A stretch of DNA of 64,000 nucleotides from an endosymbiont of Galathealinum brachiosum (lineage in GTDB: Bacteria; Pseudomonadota; Gammaproteobacteria; SZUA-229), in contig QFXC01000011.1 of assembly GCA_003349885.1 (NCBI GenBank), positions 296,473-360,472 on the forward strand, given 5' to 3'. The notes under the pieces were generated by a model. The model did no database searches. It had not been told where the DNA came from and was given only the letters and a program-made list of their open reading frames with translations. Within the stretch, counting starts at the first letter, position 1. Each line of letters begins with the position of its first letter. The position numbers and the translations under genes are program-made. Shown here in pieces: positions 39,110 through 48,509 of the stretch.

Positions 39110-40039
39110 ATGAGAATACAACTTGCTAACCCACGCGGCTTCTGCGCAGGCGTAGACCGTGCTATTGAAATTGTAGAAAGAGCGCTTGATATCTTTGGCG
39201 CACCTATTTATGTTCGTCATGAAGTTGTACACAATACATATGTTGTCAATTGCCTTAAAAAAAATGGTGCTATTTTTGTTGAAGAGCTAAGTGAAATCCC
39301 TGATGACGCCACTGTTATTTTCAGTGCACATGGTGTTTCTCAAGCTGTACAGAACGAAGCTAAAAGCCGACAACTAAAAGTTTTTGATGCTACCTGCCCC
39401 TTAGTAACAAAAGTGCATATGGAAGTTTCTCGTTACGCCCAGAAAAACATTAACGTAATTCTTATCGGACATACAGGGCACCCTGAAGTTGATGGAACAA
39501 TGGGACAGTTCGATAGCGATCTTGCACAGATATTTTTAGTTGAAAACACGAGTGATGTTGAAAATTTAGACATTAACAATCGCGTTGAACTAGCCTATGT
39601 AACACAAACAACCCTATCTGTAGATGACACGAAAGATATTATTTCTAAACTTAAAAATAAGTTTCCGAATATCCAGGGTCCAAAAAAAGATGATATTTGT
39701 TACGCCACTCAAAACCGTCAGGATGCGATAAAAAGCCTGACACATTCATGCGAACTCATCCTTGTCGTCGGTTCTCCAAACAGCTCAAATTCTAATCGTT
39801 TAAAAGAGCTTGCGATTAAAAATAATATCCCGGGCTATCTAGTGGACAATGCTGAAGAATTAAAAAAAGAATGGTTTAAAAACATAGAAACGGTGGGTCT
39901 AAGTGCCGGCGCATCTGCACCTGAATTACTGGTAGATGACGTAATTAAAAAAATTAAAGAATGGTTTGGGGCTGAGCTATCCAGCGATAGCGGCCCCAAA
40001 GAAAATATTATTTTTCAGTTGCCCAAGGATTTGCGTTAA
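39110..40039 (+). CDS. ispH: 4-hydroxy-3-methylbut-2-enyl diphosphate reductase
   Basis: Last step of the MEP isoprenoid pathway, an iron-sulfur enzyme. The 309-residue protein has three cluster cysteines: C12 ([11 protein letters not shown]), one in [11 protein letters not shown] and one in [11 protein letters not shown]. The catalytic glutamate lies in the [14 protein letters not shown] region. It ends the murJ-ispH block; its stop is only 3 bases from that of the converging pilE-like gene, with no terminator between. Confidence 0.97.
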   Translation: MRIQLANPRGFCAGVDRAIEIVERALDIFGAPIYVRHEVVHNTYVVNCLKKNGAIFVEELSEIPDDATVIFSAHGVSQAVQNEAKSRQLKVFDATCPLVTKVHMEVSRYAQKNINVILIGHTGHPEVDGTMGQFDSDLAQIFLVENTSDVENLDINNRVELAYVTQTTLSVDDTKDIISKLKNKFPNIQGPKKDDICYATQNRQDAIKSLTHSCELILVVGSPNSSNSNRLKELAIKNNIPGYLVDNAEELKKEWFKNIETVGLSAGASAPELLVDDVIKKIKEWFGAELSSDSGPKENIIFQLPKDLR

Positions 40040-40042
40040 ATT

Positions 40043-40435
40043 TTATTCCCAGCACGCCTCAGGCGTTTTAGCGCCCGCCTGATTATATGTCATAGTAATA
40101 CAAGCAGTATCATCAGTTTGTTCAGCTTGAGCAGTAGCCGTTATTAAAAATGCATTAGTGTCTCCGCTATTTATTGTTAACACATAAAACTCTTTTGGTG
40201 ATAACTGAGTACCAGCAGCTCCATATAATAATGCGGTGCTAGATGCATAGGTATTATTTTGCGAATAATATCGCTCCTGTCTGTCCCCCATATCCAGCAA
40301 TGCTGCTTTTCCATCTGTTCGTTTGGTTTCCAAAACAAACTCCTGATAACTCGGTATGACAACGCTTGCTAAAATACCAACAATTGCCACAACAATCAGC
40401 ACTTCTATTAATGTAAAACCATTATGTTTAAGCAT
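40043..40435 (-). CDS. pilE: Type IV pilin-like protein PilE
   Basis: 130 residues. Class III prepilin leader KHNGFTLIEVLIVVAIVGIL, cleaved between G and F, with the +5 glutamate. The C-terminal half has two cysteines (DTACITM and PEACWE) that probably form the pilin D-loop disulfide. Placement as the last gene of the fimT-pilV-pilW-pilX-pilY1 cluster matches PilE in other Gammaproteobacteria, a minor pilin that joins the pilus tip-initiating complex to the shaft. Confidence 0.92.
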   Translation of the reverse strand: MLKHNGFTLIEVLIVVAIVGILASVVIPSYQEFVLETKRTDGKAALLDMGDRQERYYSQNNTYASSTALLYGAAGTQLSPKEFYVLTINSGDTNAFLITATAQAEQTDDTACITMTYNQAGAKTPEACWE

Positions 40436-40469
40436 TCTTTATCTCTCTTTATACTCTATATTAATCGGT

Positions 40470-43400
40470 TTACTCTTCTTCATACCAGTAAACCCTGACA
40501 TGTGAGCCAACACCTTCTGCTTTATCACATTCCGTACCCACACAGACAGCCGCGCCATCAGCTGGTATAACAAGTGTTGGGGCCGCTGGTATACCTGCAC
40601 GAACCAGGGTTTTCTTTCTATCTTCACTGGTAAGGTTATCAATATCGTTATCAACTATCGTGTCATAGTTTTCAACTGGTGTACCGTTACCAAGATTGAT
40701 GTGGTACAGAAAACCTGATCCTTCACGTGGGCCACAAGAGTCAGTGATAAGTAATGGATCTGTTGGTACAAACGTAGCAAAAAATGCCTCACCCTGAAAG
40801 ATCAACGGTTTGGTTAAGCCTTTTTCACCTACACTGGCATCAAAATTAATATACCAGCCATCTTTACTTTGCATGCCCGCTAATGCAGCTGCACGCTCAG
40901 CATTAGTTCCCTCACCAATCGCATTATCCGTAGTATCAAATAAATCCTGCGTTGTACTATTTACCAGTTTAGTCTCATACGTTGAAGGCGCTCCAAAAAC
41001 AGGTAAGTCACGAAGCATAAACGCACGATCCTGAACATCTTTATTGATAGGATGAACCCGGCTACCCGATGTAATTAAAACCGAAAGATATGAATTATCA
41101 TTAATATCTTTTAATAACGCTATATCAGGTGGATAGAAAAAACGACGATGAGAAATTGCGTCATCATCAGCCAGATCTGCAACTCTACCTGCAGTAATAA
41201 TATTATCAATATTAGTCTCTGTTTCACCTAATGTATTATTAATATCGACACGCCACATTTGACCACCCATATCACCAACATACAGATGATCCACATAACC
41301 ATCACCTTTAGCATCGGCTGCCGCAACATCAGAAGGGATACTATAAATCATATTTGCATCCTGTAAATCAGCAGCGGCATCGGGCCCCATACGCCATAAC
41401 AATTCACCTGAAATTGCATTAACGATGAAAATACCTCGTCCCTCATCATCGGCAACTCTAGTTGTCGCATTGTCCTGATCAACATCAAAACCGGCACCAA
41501 AAATGAGTACCGGCACATCTGCACCATTCAAACGAATTGTTTTCACTTGCGGGGTCGACCAGGACTGTGCTAATTCACTGTAATCACCCAGGCCTCCATT
41601 AACGGTATTATCCTGTCCACCATAAATAGTCCACAGATATACCGGTGTAGTCGGATTGGTAACATCTAAAGCATAATAATTCTGCCCACCTCGACGCATA
41701 CCGACATAAATAATAACTCTATCACCGGTTTCTATTACACCATCTTTATCAACATCATTAACATAAGCGGTCACATTACCATCCAGACCATACTGTTTCG
41801 ATGAACTGGTATTTGTATAAATAGTATTCAGACCAGGTAATAACTCTTTTGGAATAAAGGCAAACAACTCACGTGCATTACTAGAAGTAGCCGTACGTGT
41901 ATCAAATGCATGAAGATAACCATCATTGGTCGCCACAAATGCAGCAACTGCTGGATCAGTTGTATCACCATCAAAATACTCAACTAATGCCGGCTGTGAA
42001 TGCAAAGGATCGCCCATTTCACGCCTTGCATCAGTCGTGCTGCCATCACTATCATCATCATTAATATCAATGCCCCGAGCCCACATAATTAAATTCGTTT
42101 TATCTGTACCGGTTACACCCATAATGGCATCGGTAAGATTAGCATTATTTTCTTCCACTCGGTTAACACTTGCAGTTAGTGCAGAACCTGAAACCAGATT
42201 ACTGTAAATTTTACGACTATCTGATAATGTGCCTCCCGCAAACAAGCGGCTAGCCGCACCACCCAGCTCGGTATTACTTCCATCTGGTGCATCCGCATCG
42301 GCAGTCCAGAAACTTTGTGCATTCTCATCAAAAAAACCGGTTGTAGCATCAATTGCAGCATTATTATTCTGATCAACTATTTCTGGAACACCTGTTGCAT
42401 CAAACTGTAATTTAAAGCGTTTAAAGTTGCCATCCCAGTGCGGCCTGTTAGAAGGTTTAAATAATGTGAAATATAAATCATTACGGTTTGTTGTTCTGTT
42501 AAACGCATTAACAGAAACAGCCGGTGAAGCAAATGTTGTATCAATTTCTTTAATTTCTTCAACAATATCGATAAACACCTGCAATAGATCACTTGCGTTA
42601 TTTGCCGTTCTATAACCTCCGGGACCTGCACCTTCTTCACCAGCACTTCTTAAAAGCGTCTGATCAAATCCTGACGAGGTATCAAAGCCAACTGTATAAG
42701 TTGAAATCTTTACATCTTCTGCAGTTGAACCAGTTAAACTCGCAGCATTAACACTACCGGGATTATCATTCAGTCGAACATCAACACCCTTTTCTGTCAG
42801 GTGTTTTGTTAAATCATCCAGGCATCGACCACTGCCGCTACCAACACAGGCATCAGCTACACCATCCGTACTCTCAAAATCGGGTAAAGCAACAATTTCA
42901 TCGTCTGCCTCATTATCAACGGTTGGCGCACCATCTGATAATAAAATAATGAACTGACGCTCACACTCTGCTGACTCAAAACTAACCGGGCTTTTATAAT
43001 AACTCGTCCCCCCATCAGTTAACGTAGTTGAGCCCTCAATCGCATCTCCAGAGGCAGAATATGGTCCGCCACCGGGGCCGCCGTAGTAAGGCGTATTACC
43101 CTGAAAATACCGAACCGCTTCATACATTGATTCACTTAATGGTGTTCCACCATTTGCATCCCAGCTTTTCATAGTAGCGAATAAATCATTACGAGGTAAT
43201 TTAATATCAACTATCGGGTGCATTACTGTACCGCCACGGTTCCAACCATTGCCATCCGTATTTGGCGCATTAAACTTCATCAGGCCTACATCAACATTAC
43301 TTACACCACCATCCATAATAGAAATAATAGTGTTTCGCATAATATCTATTTTTTTAACATCCACATTATTACTAGCATCGGAAACAAACGCGAGATAGTG

Positions 43401-44096
43401 AGCATAATTTCCTGAATAGAAAATAGTATTATCACTCATCTCACCAGCCCATGCTGCTGTGAGACTATTCGTTGAGTATTGCACTCCACTATTTATGGTA
43501 TCAATCCATTTTGCAGCTGAAACTGCGTCTACACCATGCTCACCATCATCAGCCAGGCACTCTATAATATTTTCACTGGCTTGATTATTTTTATCAAGAT
43601 TATCCCATATATTTTTAGGCGATCCTTCCCACTGCGTAAAACGGCTCTGTAAAAAACCACCGGCACCTTGAATATTACCAAATGCATCTAGTAAAAAAGT
43701 ACCGTCAGCATTACGCAAACCAAATAACGAATAATTTAACGCGTCACATCTGTTTTGAGAAATATCAAAATCGTTAGCTGTATACGTATTACTGCAATCT
43801 ACATTTGTAAGCGAGTCTCCATCGGGTAAATAGTAAATATCATCTACATTAAATGCACTACAACCAGATAAAGCACTGTAATCTGTTTCGGGATCATACA
43901 AAATCTGTGTTTCTATCTCATCATCCATACTGCCCGATGTATCAAGTACAAAAAGAATATTAGGCTGAATCGAATTGGCACCCAAATTCGAGTTTTGATA
44001 AATTTCAATATCTTCTGCAACAGCGGGAATAGCAACAAAGATGGTTAGCATCATTGCATTACTAACTATTCTGACCTGTTTAATTAAATTTTTCAT
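40470..44096 (-). CDS. pilY1: Type IV pilus tip adhesin/assembly protein PilY1
   Basis: 1208 residues with a signal peptide (cleaved near AVA-ED, about 28). The N-terminal von Willebrand A-like domain has the MIDAS motif DTSGS (52-56) and later ILLSDGAPTVDNEADD. The C-terminal half is the PilY1 beta-propeller with the calcium-binding loop DVDKDGVIETGD near residues 778-789. It primes pilus assembly with the minor pilins and can act as adhesin and mechanosensor. It lies between a small secreted protein gene and pilE. Confidence 0.95.
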   Translation of the reverse strand: MKNLIKQVRIVSNAMMLTIFVAIPAVAEDIEIYQNSNLGANSIQPNILFVLDTSGSMDDEIETQILYDPETDYSALSGCSAFNVDDIYYLPDGDSLTNVDCSNTYTANDFDISQNRCDALNYSLFGLRNADGTFLLDAFGNIQGAGGFLQSRFTQWEGSPKNIWDNLDKNNQASENIIECLADDGEHGVDAVSAAKWIDTINSGVQYSTNSLTAAWAGEMSDNTIFYSGNYAHYLAFVSDASNNVDVKKIDIMRNTIISIMDGGVSNVDVGLMKFNAPNTDGNGWNRGGTVMHPIVDIKLPRNDLFATMKSWDANGGTPLSESMYEAVRYFQGNTPYYGGPGGGPYSASGDAIEGSTTLTDGGTSYYKSPVSFESAECERQFIILLSDGAPTVDNEADDEIVALPDFESTDGVADACVGSGSGRCLDDLTKHLTEKGVDVRLNDNPGSVNAASLTGSTAEDVKISTYTVGFDTSSGFDQTLLRSAGEEGAGPGGYRTANNASDLLQVFIDIVEEIKEIDTTFASPAVSVNAFNRTTNRNDLYFTLFKPSNRPHWDGNFKRFKLQFDATGVPEIVDQNNNAAIDATTGFFDENAQSFWTADADAPDGSNTELGGAASRLFAGGTLSDSRKIYSNLVSGSALTASVNRVEENNANLTDAIMGVTGTDKTNLIMWARGIDINDDDSDGSTTDARREMGDPLHSQPALVEYFDGDTTDPAVAAFVATNDGYLHAFDTRTATSSNARELFAFIPKELLPGLNTIYTNTSSSKQYGLDGNVTAYVNDVDKDGVIETGDRVIIYVGMRRGGQNYYALDVTNPTTPVYLWTIYGGQDNTVNGGLGDYSELAQSWSTPQVKTIRLNGADVPVLIFGAGFDVDQDNATTRVADDEGRGIFIVNAISGELLWRMGPDAAADLQDANMIYSIPSDVAAADAKGDGYVDHLYVGDMGGQMWRVDINNTLGETETNIDNIITAGRVADLADDDAISHRRFFYPPDIALLKDINDNSYLSVLITSGSRVHPINKDVQDRAFMLRDLPVFGAPSTYETKLVNSTTQDLFDTTDNAIGEGTNAERAAALAGMQSKDGWYINFDASVGEKGLTKPLIFQGEAFFATFVPTDPLLITDSCGPREGSGFLYHINLGNGTPVENYDTIVDNDIDNLTSEDRKKTLVRAGIPAAPTLVIPADGAAVCVGTECDKAEGVGSHVRVYWYEEE

Positions 44097-44160
44097 AACT
44101 GTACCTTATCAATCCTGTCGAACAACCTGTATTAATACTCTAATTTTCAGTGAACTAAGT

Positions 44161-44484
44161 TTATTCTTTTAAAAACCATTTCAATCCAGCTAATTCACCA
44201 CTCTTTCTCACAAACACAAGGGTGTCAGGTTTTTTTCTTGAACTTACAAAATTACTCAGTGGCACTTCTTTATTATTCAAATACGCTTTAATATCAGGCG
44301 TGATTTTATAATGTTCAGTTTTACACGTTTCACATCTTTTATAATTCACAAAACCTGTCAGATTGTTTGTTAAGCTAAACTTTGTGGCTACACCTATTTC
44401 ACTAGTTACAAATGCGCTATCTGCATTAACAGGCGCAATTGCCAGTATTAACAAGTTGAATACCAAAAATATTTGTAGTTTCAT
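44161..44484 (-). CDS. Small secreted protein of unknown function in the pilus cluster
   Basis: 107 residues with a signal peptide (MKLQIFLVFNLLILAIAPVNA, cut near 21). The mature part has a C-x-x-C pair (RCETCKTEHY), beta-type alternation and a basic character (GFVNYKR, SSRKKPDTLVFVRKSG). It lies between pilX and pilY1 on the same strand, so it is probably exported with the pilus machinery. Pseudomonads have a small pilY2 gene next to pilY1 in the other position; I cannot show homology. Confidence 0.7.
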   Translation of the reverse strand: MKLQIFLVFNLLILAIAPVNADSAFVTSEIGVATKFSLTNNLTGFVNYKRCETCKTEHYKITPDIKAYLNNKEVPLSNFVSSRKKPDTLVFVRKSGELAGLKWFLKE

Positions 44485-44543
44485 AAGTTCACTCTTCCTT
44501 TATCTATTACCAACGTTTTTAAAAAACATCACATTCATTACTC

Positions 44544-45017
44544 TTAATCTGGACAACCTGCTGCAAATGTTCTGTAGCCAGCAAGTTGACGACTAACACC
44601 AACCGTATCACCCGCTGAATTTAATTCTCTGCCATCTACCGAAATCTCATGAACCAGAACCGAACCGGCACCCCCGGTTAAACTATTACCTTCAGATGAC
44701 TTACGACAACCAACAAAGACAACACCTAAGTCTCCACCTTTTAAACCACTTGCCGAAACATACCCAGATGGATAACTGCCTGTAAGCTCTGTTTCACTTG
44801 CACTCAACCAGTCAATATTAGGATCAACCATTGCACGCACGAACATCAGCGCTGCAGACTGAAACGCATTACTGTGATTTTTGAAATTATTCGCTATTTT
44901 TAATTCCGTACGTGTACTACTCATACTGGTTACACCAATTAGCGTCATTACCAATAGCATGACCATACCCACGATCAATGCGGCACCATTTTGTTTTACT
45001 TGTCCTGTTTTCATCAC
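44544..45017 (-). CDS. pilX: Type IV minor pilin PilX
   Basis: 157 residues. N-terminus VKQNGAALIVGMVMLLVMTLIGV: pseudopilin leader in which, as in other PilX proteins, the usual +5 glutamate is absent. The TRTELKIANNFKNHSNAFQSA stretch after the helix is typical of PilX. Two cysteines in the globular part. pilW lies 3 bases upstream. Confidence 0.88.
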   Translation of the reverse strand: MMKTGQVKQNGAALIVGMVMLLVMTLIGVTSMSSTRTELKIANNFKNHSNAFQSAALMFVRAMVDPNIDWLSASETELTGSYPSGYVSASGLKGGDLGVVFVGCRKSSEGNSLTGGAGSVLVHEISVDGRELNSAGDTVGVSRQLAGYRTFAAGCPD

Positions 45018-45020
45018 AGC

Positions 45021-46013
45021 TTAATCACCTGTATTTATATTTCTTAATCGAACAGAAGTACTCACAACAACACGCTTATACTTATCACCATTAACTCGAT
45101 TTACACCTGCCACTGTATAAGTTGACAAAGGGTCTACTTCTTCAATCGTGTCTTCTGAACGTAACACCAGCCATATTCTTGCTGCAATCACCTTATTCCA
45201 GTGTCCACCTGCCGTTACATCATTCGGGTTCATATAGATATCAGCCGATTCATCACCCTGCTCACCACCTACTGCTGGTGTATCTAAACCAAACTGTATC
45301 TGAAACTCTTCTACACCTCTCAATAACACACTGTCTGTTACTACCGGGCCTGGCTCCAGTGTTACCAAACGCAATGATGGCATACCATCACCTACGACAT
45401 CTGTGTAATCAGCAATATAATACGCTCTGCTTCTCCATATAAAATAACGAAGGTTAGGGTCAATATTGCCATCACTTCTTAAAAAATCCTGATCTGCCGG
45501 AGGATTACTCCCCCGAAACATGAAAGAGTATTTTGTAACAGATTTCAAATAGAGCATATTACCCGTAAGATCGGCTTCAGTCGTACCCAGAGGCAATGCA
45601 CTGGCATAACGAACTTCTAACGAATCACCCTGAGTCCATTTATCCATGCAGCTGGTTAAATAGTCCGTTCCGTCATCAACTGCAAATACAGGTCGGTCCA
45701 GATCAACAACCCAAGGGGTGGCTCCACCGCTACACTGACCCGCAATCACTTCAAAATTTTCTTCGTCTCTAACCTGAACTTTGTTTTCATGATTTTGATG
45801 ACCATAACCGCCTGCGTGACGTAAATCATATGCAATGGTTTCTATTGCAAAGCGCGCATCACCCATCATTTGCACTTCGTTTTCAACCACTTTCTGCATT
45901 TGCGAGCTACTTAAATAAATTGTGAAAACGCCACCCAGCAAAAATAAACCGATGACCATACTGACCATCAGCTCAATCAGGGTAAAACCATTGTTTTGTT
46001 TATTACGCATCAT
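45021..46013 (-). CDS. pilW: Type IV minor pilin PilW
   Basis: About 330 residues. Leader MMRNKQNNGFTLIELMVSMVIGLFLLGG, with the GF cleavage site and +5 glutamate. The globular part is large, as in PilW. The start at 46013 is chosen over ATG 46034 because prepilin leaders are short and GAGAG lies just before it. pilV ends 2 bases before the longer start, so the cluster is tightly packed. Confidence 0.88.
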   Translation of the reverse strand: MMRNKQNNGFTLIELMVSMVIGLFLLGGVFTIYLSSSQMQKVVENEVQMMGDARFAIETIAYDLRHAGGYGHQNHENKVQVRDEENFEVIAGQCSGGATPWVVDLDRPVFAVDDGTDYLTSCMDKWTQGDSLEVRYASALPLGTTEADLTGNMLYLKSVTKYSFMFRGSNPPADQDFLRSDGNIDPNLRYFIWRSRAYYIADYTDVVGDGMPSLRLVTLEPGPVVTDSVLLRGVEEFQIQFGLDTPAVGGEQGDESADIYMNPNDVTAGGHWNKVIAARIWLVLRSEDTIEEVDPLSTYTVAGVNRVNGDKYKRVVVSTSVRLRNINTGD

Positions 46014-46035
46014 TCTTTTGTCTCTCAAACACATG

Positions 46036-46506
46036 TTATGGCCAAATTTCAGCTACTGTCGAATAGCTATAATTTATATTCTTGGTTGACCAGTCAATAT
46101 TAATAGTCACTTCCCTGACATCCCCTGCTGGGTCTTCAGGTATCGTATTAACTAACACTTCAATAGTAGGCGCAGGCAATATTGCATTCAGATCATCCTG
46201 CCAGATAAACAGGTCATCAGCTGCCATCTGTGCAGGAAGACATGTGCTTCCACTGGTGCAGCCATAACTCGCTGCCGCCCCGGCATAATCCGCAAGCCCC
46301 ACGGGATTAGCGCGCATCCTTTCAATCAACTCTTCCCCTTTAAGCACTACCGACATATTTTGTGTTGCAACGTAACCGGTCTTCATTGCCTGTGCATGCA
46401 TTCCGGCAACGCCTAACAGACCAATAGATAAAATAAACAGGGCCAATAACGATTCCAGAAAGGTAAAACCCTGTTGCTTTTGCTGTGCTTTAAATAACTT
46501 TTTCAT
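46036..46506 (-). CDS. pilV: Type IV minor pilin PilV
   Basis: 156 residues. Leader KAQQKQQGFTFLESLLALFILSIGLLGVAG has the GF site and glutamate at +5. The sequence MHAQAMKTGYVATQNMSVVLKGEELIERMRAN is characteristic of PilV, and GCTSGSTCLP provides a disulfide pair. It lies between the FimT-like gene (23 bases upstream) and pilW. Confidence 0.9.
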   Translation of the reverse strand: MKKLFKAQQKQQGFTFLESLLALFILSIGLLGVAGMHAQAMKTGYVATQNMSVVLKGEELIERMRANPVGLADYAGAAASYGCTSGSTCLPAQMAADDLFIWQDDLNAILPAPTIEVLVNTIPEDPAGDVREVTINIDWSTKNINYSYSTVAEIWP

Positions 46507-46529
46507 ATTCGAAACTCAATAATAAAACG

Positions 46530-47135
46530 CTATAAACAGGCGCCAATAATCGCCGCATCTTTTGTAGTACGCAAACTACCCGAGGCAGATAAGATAACGC
46601 CTCTACCCAGAACCTCTGCACCCACAGTCAAACCACGGTCATCACATATGACAAACATACCCTGCATGCTGACTCCCTGTGCTGATGCAGGAATACCACG
46701 GGAATTAAAGCGTATGAAGTCTGATGCATTAATCGTTGGACTATTACTTCTAACTGTCATCCCGACGGTAGTATTCACACCATTCCAGGCCTTTAATAAA
46801 ACATCATCATCGCTAGCGTCGTATACACAATCAGTTGCTGAAGCTGTATTAACATCAACAAACGAGATCCAGCCATCTTCCCAGCTATCACTTCCACTAC
46901 AACTGGGTGTCGGGCTTTCTGCATTAGAGCTGGAACAGACACATGCTGGCTCAGCCAACTGAATGGCTCCACTTCGTGCCACTTGAACTGCAGACACAAA
47001 TTCATTGTTCACGGTTGTGATCTGACCTGCTTTCATAAAATCCTGAAAGCCTGGTAAACCAACAGCGATAAGAAAGCCCATAACAACAATAGTGGCCATC
47101 AGTTCTATAAGAGTAAATCCGGATATATTTTTCAT
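46530..47135 (-). CDS. FimT/FimU-like (GspH-type) minor pilin
   Basis: About 201 residues from ATG 47135, giving the leader MKNISGFTLIELMATIVVMGFLIAVGLPGF; a longer frame begins at 47174 but would add 13 residues before the leader. The GspH-domain C-terminus carries several cysteines (CVCSS, CSGSD, DCVYD, CDDRG, GACL). First gene of the minor-pilin cluster, likely part of the initiating tip complex and possibly DNA-binding as in FimT relatives. Confidence 0.87.
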   Translation of the reverse strand: MKNISGFTLIELMATIVVMGFLIAVGLPGFQDFMKAGQITTVNNEFVSAVQVARSGAIQLAEPACVCSSSNAESPTPSCSGSDSWEDGWISFVDVNTASATDCVYDASDDDVLLKAWNGVNTTVGMTVRSNSPTINASDFIRFNSRGIPASAQGVSMQGMFVICDDRGLTVGAEVLGRGVILSASGSLRTTKDAAIIGACL

Positions 47136-47272
47136 GGTTATATTTAAGACAATGTTTATTAGAAAGTCATGCAATCAAAGATAAGCCGAAGCTAGTGCCT
47201 GACAAGTGGTAAGGAATGCTTGTTTTAAAATCGGTTTGATTGATTTAATGTCCGGTCTAATAACCGGAATCA

Positions 47273-48319
47273 TCATAAGGAGTCACAAATTTCCTGTGTA
47301 ATTTTCCGGCAACTTCCTATACCCAGAATGACACCATTCCTATAATGACCTGCATTAATATAAAGTCCTTCTATATTATTATGTACGCCTGTAAACGGAT
47401 CACCATCCGGGCAACCTGGCCTCAAACCAGCCCAGTGATATTCCACTTCTGATTTGCCTAACTCAGGAAAAATCTCCACAGCACTCTTTATCAGTTCACA
47501 CTTTACTTTTTCATCTATAGATTTTTCAAAACCGGTGTGCTCAATCGTACTACCGCATAATATACGACCGTCTTTTCTGGGAATTATGTACCTGTTATCA
47601 GCTAAAACAATCCCCTTAAGCATTCCGGGTTCGGATTTGAAAATAATCATCTGACCTTTTACCGGGTTAATATCTGGTGCACTCTGATTTTTTAAAATTT
47701 CGCCACTCCATGCGCCACCTGCAATCAGAACACGTTTCGCATTGTAAGTTTTGCCGTTAGCCACAACGCCTGTAATTTGACCATTTTGCACGTTAAGCTG
47801 ATCTACACAGGTATTTTCCATGTAAGAAACACCTAAGAACTCAAGGCTCCCTTTTGCGGCTCTCACTAATCTCGGGTTACGCATCTGCGCAATATCGGGA
47901 AGCCATATACCCTGTTCGAAATTATTAGCCAGACCAGGAATGTGCTCATCAATAGCAGCCGCAGAACTAACGAGCGATAAATTCATCGACCACTTATCGG
48001 CCCATGCCAACGCTTCACTCTGCTCTTCGCTCTTCAATACCATCATGCCACAACGAACAAATTCGGGGTCAACACCACTTTCTCTGTGTAACTCCTCAGC
48101 CACTTGCTGATAAGACTGGTGGCCGATGCTGGCAAGCCGGTTAACTTCATCAGAATAACGCCAGGGATGTAATGGCGAAAGAATCCCTCCACCGGCCCAG
48201 GAAGACTCACGACCTAACTCACCTTTTTCCAGCACCAGAACATCAAGGCCTGCTTTTTTTAATTCTCTGGCACTGAGCATGCCAATCAGCCCACCGCCAA
48301 CAATAATACAATCAGTCAT
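47273..48319 (-). CDS. thiO: Glycine oxidase ThiO
   Basis: 348-residue FAD enzyme (DCIIVGGGLIGMLSARELKKAG, ADP-binding fold) that oxidises glycine to the imine used by ThiG for thiazole formation. Other family marks are GGGILSPLHPWRYSDEVN, GAWSGEIL and the C-terminal HYRNGVILG. It is 1.5 kb from thiS-thiG and on the opposite strand; with them it supplies the thiazole half of thiamine. Related D-amino acid oxidases are the alternative, but context favours ThiO. Confidence 0.9.
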   Translation of the reverse strand: MTDCIIVGGGLIGMLSARELKKAGLDVLVLEKGELGRESSWAGGGILSPLHPWRYSDEVNRLASIGHQSYQQVAEELHRESGVDPEFVRCGMMVLKSEEQSEALAWADKWSMNLSLVSSAAAIDEHIPGLANNFEQGIWLPDIAQMRNPRLVRAAKGSLEFLGVSYMENTCVDQLNVQNGQITGVVANGKTYNAKRVLIAGGAWSGEILKNQSAPDINPVKGQMIIFKSEPGMLKGIVLADNRYIIPRKDGRILCGSTIEHTGFEKSIDEKVKCELIKSAVEIFPELGKSEVEYHWAGLRPGCPDGDPFTGVHNNIEGLYINAGHYRNGVILGIGSCRKITQEICDSL

Positions 48320-48459
48320 AAATCTGGTAACACCCGTTGAGACGGCATCTTAAACTCGCATATTTCATTAATAAAACTAAAAAATACGGCCGAATAGTTC
48401 ATCGACCAGTCATTCTGTAGCAACTAAATGCCTATTATAAATTCCCCGCCCCAATAAAC

Positions 48460-48489
48460 AAAGGCCCACATCAAATGATGCGGGCCTTT
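48460..48489 (-). terminator. Probable terminator of the unknown secreted protein gene
   Basis: AAAGGCCCACATCA and TGATGCGGGCCTTT form a long stem with one mismatch and a 2-base loop, 20 bases after the stop at 48510. Confidence 0.65.
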
Positions 48490-48509
48490 AACTCAAAACA
48501 AACTACAAA

